This document shows, in pieces, positions 43,333 to 51,906 of a stretch of 64,000 nt of DNA (position 1 is its first letter; each line of letters begins with the position of its first letter). A program made the translations under genes and the position numbers. The notes beneath the pieces are model-generated. The model was not told where the DNA came from, did no database searches, and saw only the letters and a program-made list of their open reading frames with translations. Source of the DNA: Armatimonadia bacterium. GTDB taxonomy: Bacteria; Armatimonadota; Zipacnadia; Zipacnadales; JABUFB01. Location of the stretch: contig JBDKVB010000138.1 of NCBI GenBank assembly GCA_039679385.1, positions 62,001 to 126,000 on the forward strand. The letters are read 5' to 3'.

Positions 43333-45336
43333 ATGCGCGCGAAGTGGTTGTGGCTTTGTGTGGTTCTGGCGGCGATCGTGTTGGCGACCCTGGTTGTGCC
43401 GGCCTCGGCCCAGACGGGGTACAAGACGAAGCATGTGTTCGTTGTCGTCATGGATGGGGTCCGCTGGATGGACACTTTCGGCGATCCCGAACACCAGTTC
43501 ATCCCACACCTGTACAAGGACCTGCGGCCCCTGGGTACCCTCTTCACGAACTACTACGACCGGGGCATCACCGTCACTCGTCAGGGGCATAGTACGATCG
43601 CCTCAGGAACCTGGCAGATGGTCCCGAACGGCGGCCCCCGGGTGACCCGCCCGACGTTCTTCGAGTACCTCCGAGATGAGAAGGGGATTGCGCCCACGAA
43701 GGCCTGGGCGGTCTTCGGCAAGGCCGAGTACTCCTTCCTGCCTTACAGCTCCCATCCGGCTTACGGGGAGAAGTTCGCCTGCTCGCACATCAACGGCGGA
43801 GGCAAGGACAACCCGGTCAACGAAGCCAGCGCCGAGGGCGACGTGGGCGTCCTGAACAAGGTTGTCGAGGTGATGAAGCAGGACCAGCCGGACCTGATGC
43901 TCATCAACTTCGGCTACACGGACCATTCCGGACACATCGCCAAGGATATCCTGGAGTACCAGGAGGCCGTCCGCAACTGCGACGAGCAGTTCTGGAAGCT
44001 GTGGAGCGCCATCCAGGCCGACCCGTACTACCGCGACACCACGACGGTGTTCTTCACCAACGACCACGGGCGACATGATCGGGACTTCCACAGTCACGGC
44101 GACCATTGCCCAGGATGCGAGCACATCATGCTGCTGGCGATTGGGCCAGATACCAAGCCCGACACGGTGGTCAGCAAGGAGACGCTCGAGATCGACATCG
44201 CGCCCACTGTTGGAGAGTTGCTGGGGTTCCAGACGCCGTTGTCGACCGGGAGCGTCATCACCGAGGCGCTGACCCAGTACCTGGGTGTCAACCAGAAGCA
44301 GGCAGTGACGGAGGCAGGGCGACAGGCGGTGGCGATGGAGAAACTGGCCGATCGCGACCTGGTGAGGGTGGCGGCTGATCACGCTCTGGCGACCTGGAAG
44401 GCTGCGGAGGTTCCGGTGACGCTGGACGCCGATCTGCTGATGCACGGGATGCTCCGGGCCCATGCCGAGACCAAGGACGAGAAGTACCTGGACTACGTCC
44501 GCCAGTGGGTCGATGCGCACAAGTCGGACACGCAGGCACTGGTGGTGAACGTCATCGTCGATATGCCGCAGACCGTCCGGCAGCAGTACATGCCGATCGC
44601 AAAGCGGATGGCTGAGGCGCTACTGGCCCTGAAGCCCGAGGAGCTAACGCGCTTGGATGGACTGCTGGCCGGTGGGGCGCTGGGGCGCATGAAGGCGGCC
44701 ACGCAGGAGGCGAGATTCGGAGAAACGGGGCTGACGCTGGTGAAGGCCGCTGTGGAGAAGGCGGGCCCCACGGTCAAGGACGGCCTGGCATACTCGACGG
44801 ACCTGTACGCGCTGGCGACGGCCGCGAGCCCGTACTCGCAGGAGGAGGCGATCCGGAAGGCCTTCACCGTGAACCTGTTCCGAGCGCTTCGGGGGATGAA
44901 GGAGCAGGGCGTCCTGTGGTCCGATGCGACGGCTTCCGTGATCAACATCGCCGCGGTGCTGGCCTCGCAGCGTGGAAACCTCCTGAAAGAGTACGCGGAA
45001 CTGAAGGCCGGCGTGGCCTTCCCGGCGGAGATCGAGAAGATGACGGTGCCGGAGGCGACGGCACTGTTCGACGGCGAGAAGCCGGCAGCCCCGCGACGGC
45101 AGATCATCACGACCATCTTCCAGCGCGGCAAGCAGGGGATGCAGTTCAGCCGCGATATGCTGCGGTATGGGGTGGACGCGACCGGTGCTTACGGAGATGG
45201 CTCAATGCTGGCCCAGGGCGGCTTCCTGGTCGCCTATCAGAAGCTCCCCTGGCGCTATGACGGGAACACCTGGCCTGGGACCAAGCCGGTATCAGTGGGG
45301 ACGGTCGATATGGGTCCCAGGGGCGGCGATAAGTAG
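43333..45336 (+). CDS. Exported alkaline-phosphatase-superfamily protein with large C-terminal helical region
   Basis: 667 residues. A signal peptide (WLWLCVVLAAIVLATLVVPA) leads into an AlkP/sulfatase-like domain: VFVVVMDGVRWMDTFGDP, a putative nucleophile Thr in VTRQGHSTIASGTWQM, DHSGHIAKDILEYQEAVRNC, and FFTNDHGRHDRDFHSHGDHC. The pattern fits nucleotide pyrophosphatase/phosphodiesterase or sulfatase-like enzymes without a CxPxR Cys. Residues 310-667 form an alpha-rich extension I do not recognise. AAGGAGGG precedes ATG 43333. It is divergent from the sulfatase gene. Confidence 0.78.
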   Translation: MRAKWLWLCVVLAAIVLATLVVPASAQTGYKTKHVFVVVMDGVRWMDTFGDPEHQFIPHLYKDLRPLGTLFTNYYDRGITVTRQGHSTIASGTWQMVPNGGPRVTRPTFFEYLRDEKGIAPTKAWAVFGKAEYSFLPYSSHPAYGEKFACSHINGGGKDNPVNEASAEGDVGVLNKVVEVMKQDQPDLMLINFGYTDHSGHIAKDILEYQEAVRNCDEQFWKLWSAIQADPYYRDTTTVFFTNDHGRHDRDFHSHGDHCPGCEHIMLLAIGPDTKPDTVVSKETLEIDIAPTVGELLGFQTPLSTGSVITEALTQYLGVNQKQAVTEAGRQAVAMEKLADRDLVRVAADHALATWKAAEVPVTLDADLLMHGMLRAHAETKDEKYLDYVRQWVDAHKSDTQALVVNVIVDMPQTVRQQYMPIAKRMAEALLALKPEELTRLDGLLAGGALGRMKAATQEARFGETGLTLVKAAVEKAGPTVKDGLAYSTDLYALATAASPYSQEEAIRKAFTVNLFRALRGMKEQGVLWSDATASVINIAAVLASQRGNLLKEYAELKAGVAFPAEIEKMTVPEATALFDGEKPAAPRRQIITTIFQRGKQGMQFSRDMLRYGVDATGAYGDGSMLAQGGFLVAYQKLPWRYDGNTWPGTKPVSVGTVDMGPRGGDK

Positions 45337-45382
45337 GGATCGGCCTCGGGTAGACCACAGGAAGCAGCGAGTAGTGACGCAA

Positions 45383-45413
45383 GGGCGCGATCTCCACAGG
45401 GGAGGTCGCGCCC
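45383..45413. terminator. Hairpin between convergent genes 43333-45336 and amt
   Basis: GGGCGCGATCTCC and GGAGGTCGCGCCC pair over 13 positions with one G-T wobble around ACAGG, followed by TCTTGC. The weak T-tail makes the direction uncertain. Confidence 0.6.
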
Positions 45414-45446
45414 TCTTGCTGTGTGTGGCCTCACGGGAGGCCGGGG

Positions 45447-46811
45447 TTAGTGGGAGCCTGTCTCGCTGGGGCTGAGCTCGGGCCAGTAGGCGTACTCGCC
45501 ATGCTGGCTCACGTCCAGACCGAGCTCCTCCTCCTCAGGGCTGACACGCAGACCGGCGACGAGGTCGATGGCCTTGAGGATGACAACCGAGGCAACGAAG
45601 CCGTAGACGAAGACCACAGCGATGGCCAGCACCTGCACGAGGAACTGCCGCGGGTTGCCGTAGAGCAGACCATCCGCCCCGGCGGGGTTGACCAGCTTCT
45701 GCGAGAAGATGCCGGTGGCCAGGGCTCCCCAGATTCCGCCCATTCCGTGGCAGGCGAAGACGTCAAGCGTGTCGTCCAGGGAAGTGCGGTTGAGCAGGAC
45801 GCAGGTGAAGTTGCACACCAGTCCGGCGACCATCCCGATCACGATGGCGGCGGAGACGTCAACGAACCCGGCGGCCGGAGTGATGGCGACCAGCCCGCAG
45901 ACGGCGCCGATTGCCGCACCTGTGGCGCTTGGCTTGCCGGTCAGGTACCAGTCCACAGCCATCCAACTCAGGGTGGCGAAGGCGGCAGCGATGTTGGTGG
46001 TCACGAGGGCATTCACGGCCACGCCATTGATCGCCAGCGCACTGCCCGCGTTGAAGCCAAACCAACCGAACCAGAGGAGCGCGGCACCGAGGATCGTGTA
46101 GGGAACGTTGTTCGGGTGCTGGGTCTCGCCCTTCACGTGGCGTCGACCGATGACCAGGGCCGAGGCAAGGGCTGAGGTTCCGGCGAGGATGTGGACTACC
46201 GTTCCGCCGGCGAAGTCGAGGGCACCGAGATTGCGCAGCCAGCCGCCGACGCCCCAAACCCAGTGAGCAACAGGCGCGTAGACCAGCGTCGCCCATACGA
46301 CGATGAACATGATAAGGGAGCGGAACTTGATGCGCTCGGCGAAGGCACCGATGATGAGTGCCGGGGTGATGGCCGCGAACTTGAGTTGGAAGAAGTAGAA
46401 GGCGGAGGCGGGGATGGTCGCGGCATAGTTCGTGTCGGGTGCACCGTCAACGCCCCGCAGCAGGAAGTGCTTGAGGCTCCCGATGAGGCCCAGACCGCCG
46501 ACTGAGGGTGCGAAGGCCAAGCTATAGCCCCACAGCGTCCAGACGGCGCTGGCGACGGCGAAGATCGTCAGGCATTGCACGATGGTCGAAGCGACGTTCT
46601 TGCGGCGGACAAGCCCTCCGTAGAAGAAGCCCAGTGCCGGCGTCATCAGCATGACCAGGACCGCCGCCACGCAGACCCAGGCCGTGTCTGCGGGGTTGAG
46701 CCCCTGGACGCCCTGCGCTGAGTTGGGCAACTCCCAGCGGCTCAGATAGGCCAGGGATACTGCCAGCGTGACTGTGAGCGTCCCGATGATGAGCATCTTT
46801 GTTCGTCGCAT
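45447..46811 (-). CDS. amt: Ammonium transporter
   Basis: 454 residues with the eleven-TM Amt plan after a cleavable or first hydrophobic segment. DTAWVCVAAVLVMLMTPALG starts the core, DFAGGTVVHILAGTSALASA carries the first pore His and VFACHGMGGIWGALATGIFS the second. The C-terminal tail (RVSPEEEELGLDVSQHGEYA) is the PII-responsive region. No glnK lies beside it in the window, although a C-terminal PII site suggests one elsewhere. The start ATG 46811 begins MRRTKMLIIGTLTVTLAVSL. Confidence 0.94.
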   Translation of the reverse strand: MRRTKMLIIGTLTVTLAVSLAYLSRWELPNSAQGVQGLNPADTAWVCVAAVLVMLMTPALGFFYGGLVRRKNVASTIVQCLTIFAVASAVWTLWGYSLAFAPSVGGLGLIGSLKHFLLRGVDGAPDTNYAATIPASAFYFFQLKFAAITPALIIGAFAERIKFRSLIMFIVVWATLVYAPVAHWVWGVGGWLRNLGALDFAGGTVVHILAGTSALASALVIGRRHVKGETQHPNNVPYTILGAALLWFGWFGFNAGSALAINGVAVNALVTTNIAAAFATLSWMAVDWYLTGKPSATGAAIGAVCGLVAITPAAGFVDVSAAIVIGMVAGLVCNFTCVLLNRTSLDDTLDVFACHGMGGIWGALATGIFSQKLVNPAGADGLLYGNPRQFLVQVLAIAVVFVYGFVASVVILKAIDLVAGLRVSPEEEELGLDVSQHGEYAYWPELSPSETGSH

Positions 46812-46956
46812 GGCGCATCAATCTCCTGAGGTCGAGTCGAAGCTGAGAGGCACGGCGAGCTAACAGGCCCGATGATAGCGTCGCGGTGTTTCCGGCTCTT
46901 TTCACAGTGCGAGAGATCAGGAGAAAGGCTGCTGCCGTCTGCACGGAGAGACGAAA

Positions 46957-46985
46957 GGGCCCGGCACACAAGGTGTACCGGGCCC
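46957..46985 (-). terminator. Terminator after the SLBB giant gene
   Basis: GGGCCCGG and CCGGGCCC form a perfect stem with an inner CACA/TGTG stem. On the minus strand it is followed by TTTCGTCT, 26 bases past the stop codon at 47012. Confidence 0.72.
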
Positions 46986-47011
46986 TGGAGGTCTTGGCGA
47001 CCGGCCTTCGA

Positions 47012-50000
47012 CTAGAAGAGGCCGAAGATGTCGTTGAGACTCCCCAGCATGTAGATGGCGTCGCGGATCAGGTTCCAGCCCAGTCCGCGCTTGGCCTTGG
47101 GGTAGGGGACGTAGATGATGTCTCCCGCCTTGACCTTGACGGGCTCGGGTGCCTTGCCCTGGGTGACGGCGCTGAGGCTGAAGTTGATGCGCTCCGAGGT
47201 GGCGTCCGGGCGCCGCCGGATGATGGTGATGTTGGCGCCGCTGGCTGCCGGGATCGGGTTGCCGGCGGCCGCTAGAGCATCGAGGATGTCCCAGTCGGGC
47301 TGCGCCGCATAGGCGCCCGCACGGCCGACTGCGCCGAGAACGTAGAGGTCGTCCAGCCTCGGCACAACCACCACGTCGCCGGGCTCGATCTTGACGTTCT
47401 GGCTCATGTCGCCTTCGTCCATGAGCAGCTTGAGGTCCTTGTACATCGGCGGCTCATCGCCGCGGAAGATCGTGATGCGGGTGAGGTCGGCCGCCGGAGT
47501 CGGCGCCAGAGCGGTGACGACCCGCAGCAGATCCTGGCTGCTGGGCTCGCGGACATTGACCGGACCGACGCGGCCGAGGGCACCCAGGAACATGGCATCG
47601 TGGGCGCTATCCTTCGGGACGTAGACGTAGTCGCCGGGCTCGAGGACGAGGTTCTGGGTCAGGTCGCCCTTCTCGACCAGGTTGCGGTAGTTGCGGACGA
47701 TCGTCTCGCCGTTGCGGTAGACGGTGACCTGCTCGGTGTCGCTGTTGGCATCAGGCGAGGCGAGAGGCAACAGGTGGGCGAGGTCGCGCTGCCGGAACTG
47801 GTGGATGTTCAGCGCTCCCGGGCGCGCTACCTGGCCCATGAAGACCACGGTGTCGGTGGACTCGGGCACGAACACAACGTCGCCCGCCTGCAGCGTCAGG
47901 TTCTGGGTCAGGTCGCCCTCTTCGCGGAGCTTCTGCAGGTCGCGGACGATCTTCTCAGTGCCGCGGTAGACGGTGACCTGGCTCAGGTCGGCGGTGGCGA
48001 CCAGGGGTCCGGCCAAAGTGACGGCGCTGAGCAGGTCCGGAGACTGGCCGAGGGCCAGAGGCAAGGTGCCCTGCCGGTTGACCTGCCCGCTGATGATGAT
48101 GCCGCCGGTGGCCGGCTGCTCAGGCACCAGCACGCGGTCGCCATCCTGGAGTTCGGTTGTCTGCGAGCCATCGCCCTTCTCGAGGTAGGCGCGCAGGTTG
48201 TAGGTGGTAGCGGTGGCGCCACGGTAGAGGATGATCCGACTCAAGTCGGCCGTGGGCAGCGGACTCGCGCTGACGACGAAGCTCGCGAGGTTGCGCTGCT
48301 CTGCGGTCACCAGCTCCGCCGTGCCGGTGCGCTGGACCGATCCGGTGACGAGGACCGTTGTGGTATCCAGGCCGGGGACGAAGACGCGGTCGCCAGGCAG
48401 CAGCGGCACATTCCGCGGCAGATCACCACCCGAACGCAGGGCGGAGAGGTCGTAGGTAAGCTGCTGATCGCCGCGATAGACAATAACCCGGCGCAGGTCG
48501 GCCGTGGGCAGCGGAGACGCCGCGCTGATGACCTCGGCGAGATCGGCACGCTCGGGATCGGGCACGCCGATGCTCCCGGCTCGCGCGACTGCGCCGGTGA
48601 TCATGGCCGTCTCGCGGTCATAGGGGATGAGCACGACGTCGCCGTCTTCGAGCTCCAGGGTCTGGGTCTTGTCACCCTTCTGCAGGTAGGCGAAGACGTC
48701 GCGGGTGATCGTCTGGTTGCCGCGCAGGACGCTGACCTTGCGCAGGTTGGCGTAGGGCAGCGGCGAGGCCATCTGCACGATCCGCACGAGGTCGCGGGCT
48801 TCCTTCTCGCCCAGGGCTGCAGCGCCGAGGCGCCCAGCAGCACCGGCAATGAGGATCCTATCCTCGAAGGCCGGGATCTTGACGATGTCGCCGTCCTGCA
48901 GCAGCATCGTCTGGGACAGGTCGCCGGTGTCGTAGAGCTTGCGCAGGTCGCGGACGATCGTCTGATCGCCACGGTAGATGGTGACCTTGGACAGGTCGGC
49001 GTTCGGCGTCGGTCCGGCGAGGACGACGACCCGCATCAGGTCGCGTTGCTTGTCCTCGTAGAGCTGCAGTGTCCCGGCGCGGACCACGGCGCCCATGACA
49101 AGGACCGTGCTTTCGCCGCGCGGCACAACCACCACATCGCCGTCTTCGACCTGCAGGGTGTGCTGCGGCAAGGCGGTGTCGATGTAGGCCTTGATGTCGC
49201 GGGTAGTGGTGAGGCCACCGCGTCGGACGGCCACCTTGCTCAGGTCGGCATTGGGAAGAGGACCGGCAGCAGAGACCAGTCGGGCCAGGTCGCGCTGCTT
49301 GTCATCGATCAGGTTGATCAGACCGGGTCGGCCGAGGGCCCCGGTGAGAAGGACGGTGTGGATCTGGCGCGGCGGCACGGTGATGATGTCACCCGGCTGG
49401 AGTTCCATGGTCTGGGAGCGATCGCCGCCCTCAACCATCGCGCGCAGGTTGCGAACCGTCTTCTGCTCACCGCGGAAGATTGTCACGTGCTCCATGTCGG
49501 CCATGGCAGTCGGTCCGGCGGCGAGTACGAGAGAGATGAGGTCGCGGTCGAGGCCCTCATAGAGGCGGACGACGCCACCGCGGTTCAGGGCACCGGTGAT
49601 GAGGATGCTGTCCTCGACCATCGGGACGCGGACCATGTCGCCGTCTTGGAGCCGCAGTGTCTGGCGAGCATCCCCCTTGTCCAGGTAGTCGCGGACGTTC
49701 ACCACGATCTTCTCTGCGCCGCGGGTGACGGTGACCCTGGACAGGTCGGCGACTCCCAGCGGCCCGGAGAGGAGGATGAGCTTGGACAGGTCGCGCTGCT
49801 CGTCGCCGATCAGGCGGACGATGCCGCTCCGCTGTACGGCGCCGGTGAGGACCACGCTCTCCTCGATGGGCGGGACGTAGATGACGTCGCCGTCCTCGAC
49901 CTCGATGCTCTGCTGGAGGTCGCCCTTCTCAAGCGCGGCCTTCATGTCGCGCACGATGGTCTGGCCGCCGCGGTAGATGGTGACCCGAGACAGGTCGGAC

Positions 50001-51544
50001 ATGGCCCCGGCACCGGCGACGGTGATGACCCGCAGCAAGTCGTGCGGGTCCTTGCGCAGGACCTGAAACACGCCCTGGCGGGCGAGCATGCCAGTAAGGA
50101 GGACCGAGTCGACCTCCAGCGGTGGCACCATGACCATGTCGCCGGGTTCGAGGTCGAGGTTCTGGCTCAGGTCGCCGGTGTCCATCATGGCCTTGAGGTT
50201 GCGCACGAGAGCCTGGTTGCCGCGGTAGACGGTGACGCGGGTCAGGTCGGACTGGGCGACCGGTCCGGCGAGGGTGATGACCCGTAGCAAGTCACGCTGG
50301 TCGACGCCTCGCAGTGGGAAGATGCCGGTTCGGCCCAGTACGCCAACGAGGAGCACGTTCTGGCCCTCGCCACGGGGGATGAGCAGGACATCGCCGGGCT
50401 GGAGGTTGAACTCAGCCGGAGCCGTCCCCTTGTCCATGAAGGTCTGCAGGTCGACCGTGATGCCCTTGCCGTTGCGGATGATCTGGGCCTGGGAGAGGTC
50501 ACCGGTGGGGAGTGGACCTCCGGCCTGCGCAAGAGCCTGGAGGACGGGCACGGCGCCACCCGCCGGGAGGACCCAGGGCGTCCGCACCTGGCCCACCACA
50601 GCGATGCCGCCGGTCTGCGGAACGACGAGGACGTCGCCGCCCTGCAGCTTGCGGTTCTCGGTAGTGTCGCCGCCCTGGAGGAGCTTGCCCAGGTCAATCT
50701 GAACGGGCTCGGAACCCTCGCGCAGGAGCAGGGCACGCGTGCGGTCGGCAACCGGTGTGAAGCCCTGGGCGACCCGCAGCGCGTCGAGGACCGTCACGTC
50801 CTGCCCCACGGGCAGCAGGACAGTTCCGGGGTTGCGGACCTCGCCGAAGATGGAGATCTCCTCGCGCACTCGCGGGGCGAAGATGGTATCGCCATACTCG
50901 AGCCTGTGCTCGATGGGAAGCGGACCCTCGCCGCGAAGACCGCTGCAATCAACCTCGACCGGCTGGCCGCCGGGATGGGTGAGACGGATGCGGCGCAGGT
51001 CGGCGTAAGGTCCGGGTGGGACTGCGGAAAGGGCGTCGACGAGGGTGGCTCCGAAGGGCAAGGTTACGGCGCCGGTGCGCATCATCTCACCGGAGAGGTA
51101 TACCTTGCGCACGGAGGAGAGTTCGTTGAAGGTGATCGTGACCTGCGGGTTGCGCAGGATCTGGCGCAACTTGGTGGTGACCAGTTGCTCGGCTTCGTGG
51201 ATGGTGAGGCCGCGCAGGGTGATCTGGCCGACGATGGGCATGGCTATGGAGCCCGCCGGGCCGATCGCAAAGGTGCCGGACTGCGTGGGCTCGCCGAAGA
51301 CGACGAGCTGGATGACGTCGCCGGGGCTGAGGCGGTACCCCGCATCGACGGTGAGACGAGGAGAAGACAGCGGCCCGGGATGCGCCCCCGTAGTTGCGGG
51401 GTCGATCGAGCGCTCGGAGGGGAGAGCCCCGTAACCCCCCTGGGAATCGGTCTTGAGACCCGCCGCCGGCGCCAGGGTCGCTATGCCAGACAGGACAGCG
51501 ATTGCGGCGGCCAAGCGGAACAGGGGGATCAGCTTACGCGACAT
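47012..51544 (-). CDS. Giant Wza-like polysaccharide export protein with about 16 tandem SLBB domains
   Basis: 1510 residues, about four times a usual Wza. MSRKLIPLFRLAAAIAVLSG with cleavage near PAAG is a signal peptide and has no lipobox Cys. Residues 69-140 are the polysaccharide export sequence (GYRLSPGDVIQLVVFGEPTQ, VTTKLRQILRNPQVTI). From about 145 to 1484, 16 SLBB units of about 82 residues follow, each with VLLTGALGRPGxxxL, RDLLRVITLAG, ADLSRVTVYRG, VRDLKALxEKGDLSQ and LxxGDVVxVP. The C-terminus (GLGWNLIRDAIYMLGSLNDI) could be an amphipathic membrane helix. It probably forms a ring stack for glycan export. GGGAGG lies eight bases before ATG 51544. A stacking height is inference. Confidence 0.9.
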   Translation of the reverse strand: MSRKLIPLFRLAAAIAVLSGIATLAPAAGLKTDSQGGYGALPSERSIDPATTGAHPGPLSSPRLTVDAGYRLSPGDVIQLVVFGEPTQSGTFAIGPAGSIAMPIVGQITLRGLTIHEAEQLVTTKLRQILRNPQVTITFNELSSVRKVYLSGEMMRTGAVTLPFGATLVDALSAVPPGPYADLRRIRLTHPGGQPVEVDCSGLRGEGPLPIEHRLEYGDTIFAPRVREEISIFGEVRNPGTVLLPVGQDVTVLDALRVAQGFTPVADRTRALLLREGSEPVQIDLGKLLQGGDTTENRKLQGGDVLVVPQTGGIAVVGQVRTPWVLPAGGAVPVLQALAQAGGPLPTGDLSQAQIIRNGKGITVDLQTFMDKGTAPAEFNLQPGDVLLIPRGEGQNVLLVGVLGRTGIFPLRGVDQRDLLRVITLAGPVAQSDLTRVTVYRGNQALVRNLKAMMDTGDLSQNLDLEPGDMVMVPPLEVDSVLLTGMLARQGVFQVLRKDPHDLLRVITVAGAGAMSDLSRVTIYRGGQTIVRDMKAALEKGDLQQSIEVEDGDVIYVPPIEESVVLTGAVQRSGIVRLIGDEQRDLSKLILLSGPLGVADLSRVTVTRGAEKIVVNVRDYLDKGDARQTLRLQDGDMVRVPMVEDSILITGALNRGGVVRLYEGLDRDLISLVLAAGPTAMADMEHVTIFRGEQKTVRNLRAMVEGGDRSQTMELQPGDIITVPPRQIHTVLLTGALGRPGLINLIDDKQRDLARLVSAAGPLPNADLSKVAVRRGGLTTTRDIKAYIDTALPQHTLQVEDGDVVVVPRGESTVLVMGAVVRAGTLQLYEDKQRDLMRVVVLAGPTPNADLSKVTIYRGDQTIVRDLRKLYDTGDLSQTMLLQDGDIVKIPAFEDRILIAGAAGRLGAAALGEKEARDLVRIVQMASPLPYANLRKVSVLRGNQTITRDVFAYLQKGDKTQTLELEDGDVVLIPYDRETAMITGAVARAGSIGVPDPERADLAEVISAASPLPTADLRRVIVYRGDQQLTYDLSALRSGGDLPRNVPLLPGDRVFVPGLDTTTVLVTGSVQRTGTAELVTAEQRNLASFVVSASPLPTADLSRIILYRGATATTYNLRAYLEKGDGSQTTELQDGDRVLVPEQPATGGIIISGQVNRQGTLPLALGQSPDLLSAVTLAGPLVATADLSQVTVYRGTEKIVRDLQKLREEGDLTQNLTLQAGDVVFVPESTDTVVFMGQVARPGALNIHQFRQRDLAHLLPLASPDANSDTEQVTVYRNGETIVRNYRNLVEKGDLTQNLVLEPGDYVYVPKDSAHDAMFLGALGRVGPVNVREPSSQDLLRVVTALAPTPAADLTRITIFRGDEPPMYKDLKLLMDEGDMSQNVKIEPGDVVVVPRLDDLYVLGAVGRAGAYAAQPDWDILDALAAAGNPIPAASGANITIIRRRPDATSERINFSLSAVTQGKAPEPVKVKAGDIIYVPYPKAKRGLGWNLIRDAIYMLGSLNDIFGLF
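47093..51112 (-). repeat. Array of about 16 tandem SLBB-coding units
   Basis: Coding repeat of about 246 bases per unit inside the export gene. Units 4 to 15 (from the N-terminus) are nearly equal in length and close in sequence; the first three and the last diverge. Each unit ends in a GDxVxVP turn. At DNA level the segment encoding RVTVYRG and DLSK recurs (for example GACCTGxGCAAGGTC-type blocks), hinting at expansion by internal duplication. Confidence 0.88.
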
Positions 51545-51906
51545 GCCTGCGTCCTCCCGGTGTGTGCAACGGCATCGGCAGAGTGGATGCGTCACCACCA
51601 CACGCGCCACAGGTATGGAGCCTCGCTGCTCCGCGGCCATCCTGGAGCAACCAGCAGACCTTGCGGCAGGCACCAAGAACAGGTGTGCCCTGCGGAGGCC
51701 ACAACGTCGGAATTGTATGGGCTTTGGGGGGACAAGTCAAGGAAGCGCCGGCAAGGGGCACCTTGCCCCTGCCTTGGCCTCCTCCCGGGGACAAGCCTGC
51801 GCTGACAGAGGGCTTCCGGCTCGCGGCCCTGGAGGAGGAAAGCGCGCGGAGACGGGGAATATGCGCCTCAAGCACCAGCAGATGCACCTTCGGGAGGCTG
51901 TGGACC
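51545..51906. other. Divergent intergenic region, 362 bases
   Basis: No gene supported between the SLBB giant (minus) and the DegT aminotransferase (plus). It contains the minus-strand promoter at 51712-51740 and an imperfect hairpin at 51752-51775 (GGCAAGGGGC/GCCCCTGCC). I saw no convincing plus-strand promoter, only the GGGAGG before ATG 51907. Confidence 0.6.
51712..51740 (-). promoter_or_regulatory. Sigma70-type promoter for the SLBB giant
   Basis: On the minus strand TTGACT (51740-51735), a 17-base spacer and TACAAT (51717-51712). A start near 51705 gives a leader of about 160 bases before ATG 51544. This long leader could hold regulation, but I see no known riboswitch. Confidence 0.75.

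Noticed and set aside
45447-46811. A glnK-amtB pair or a sigma54 promoter at the ammonium transporter
   Set aside because: No PII gene lies nearby and I found no GG-N10-GC type element upstream of the start.
47600-50287. An 895-codon open frame on the plus strand opposite the SLBB giant
   Set aside because: It is antisense to strongly conserved SLBB repeats and simply reflects their GC-rich, repeated codon pattern; it shows no recognisable motif.
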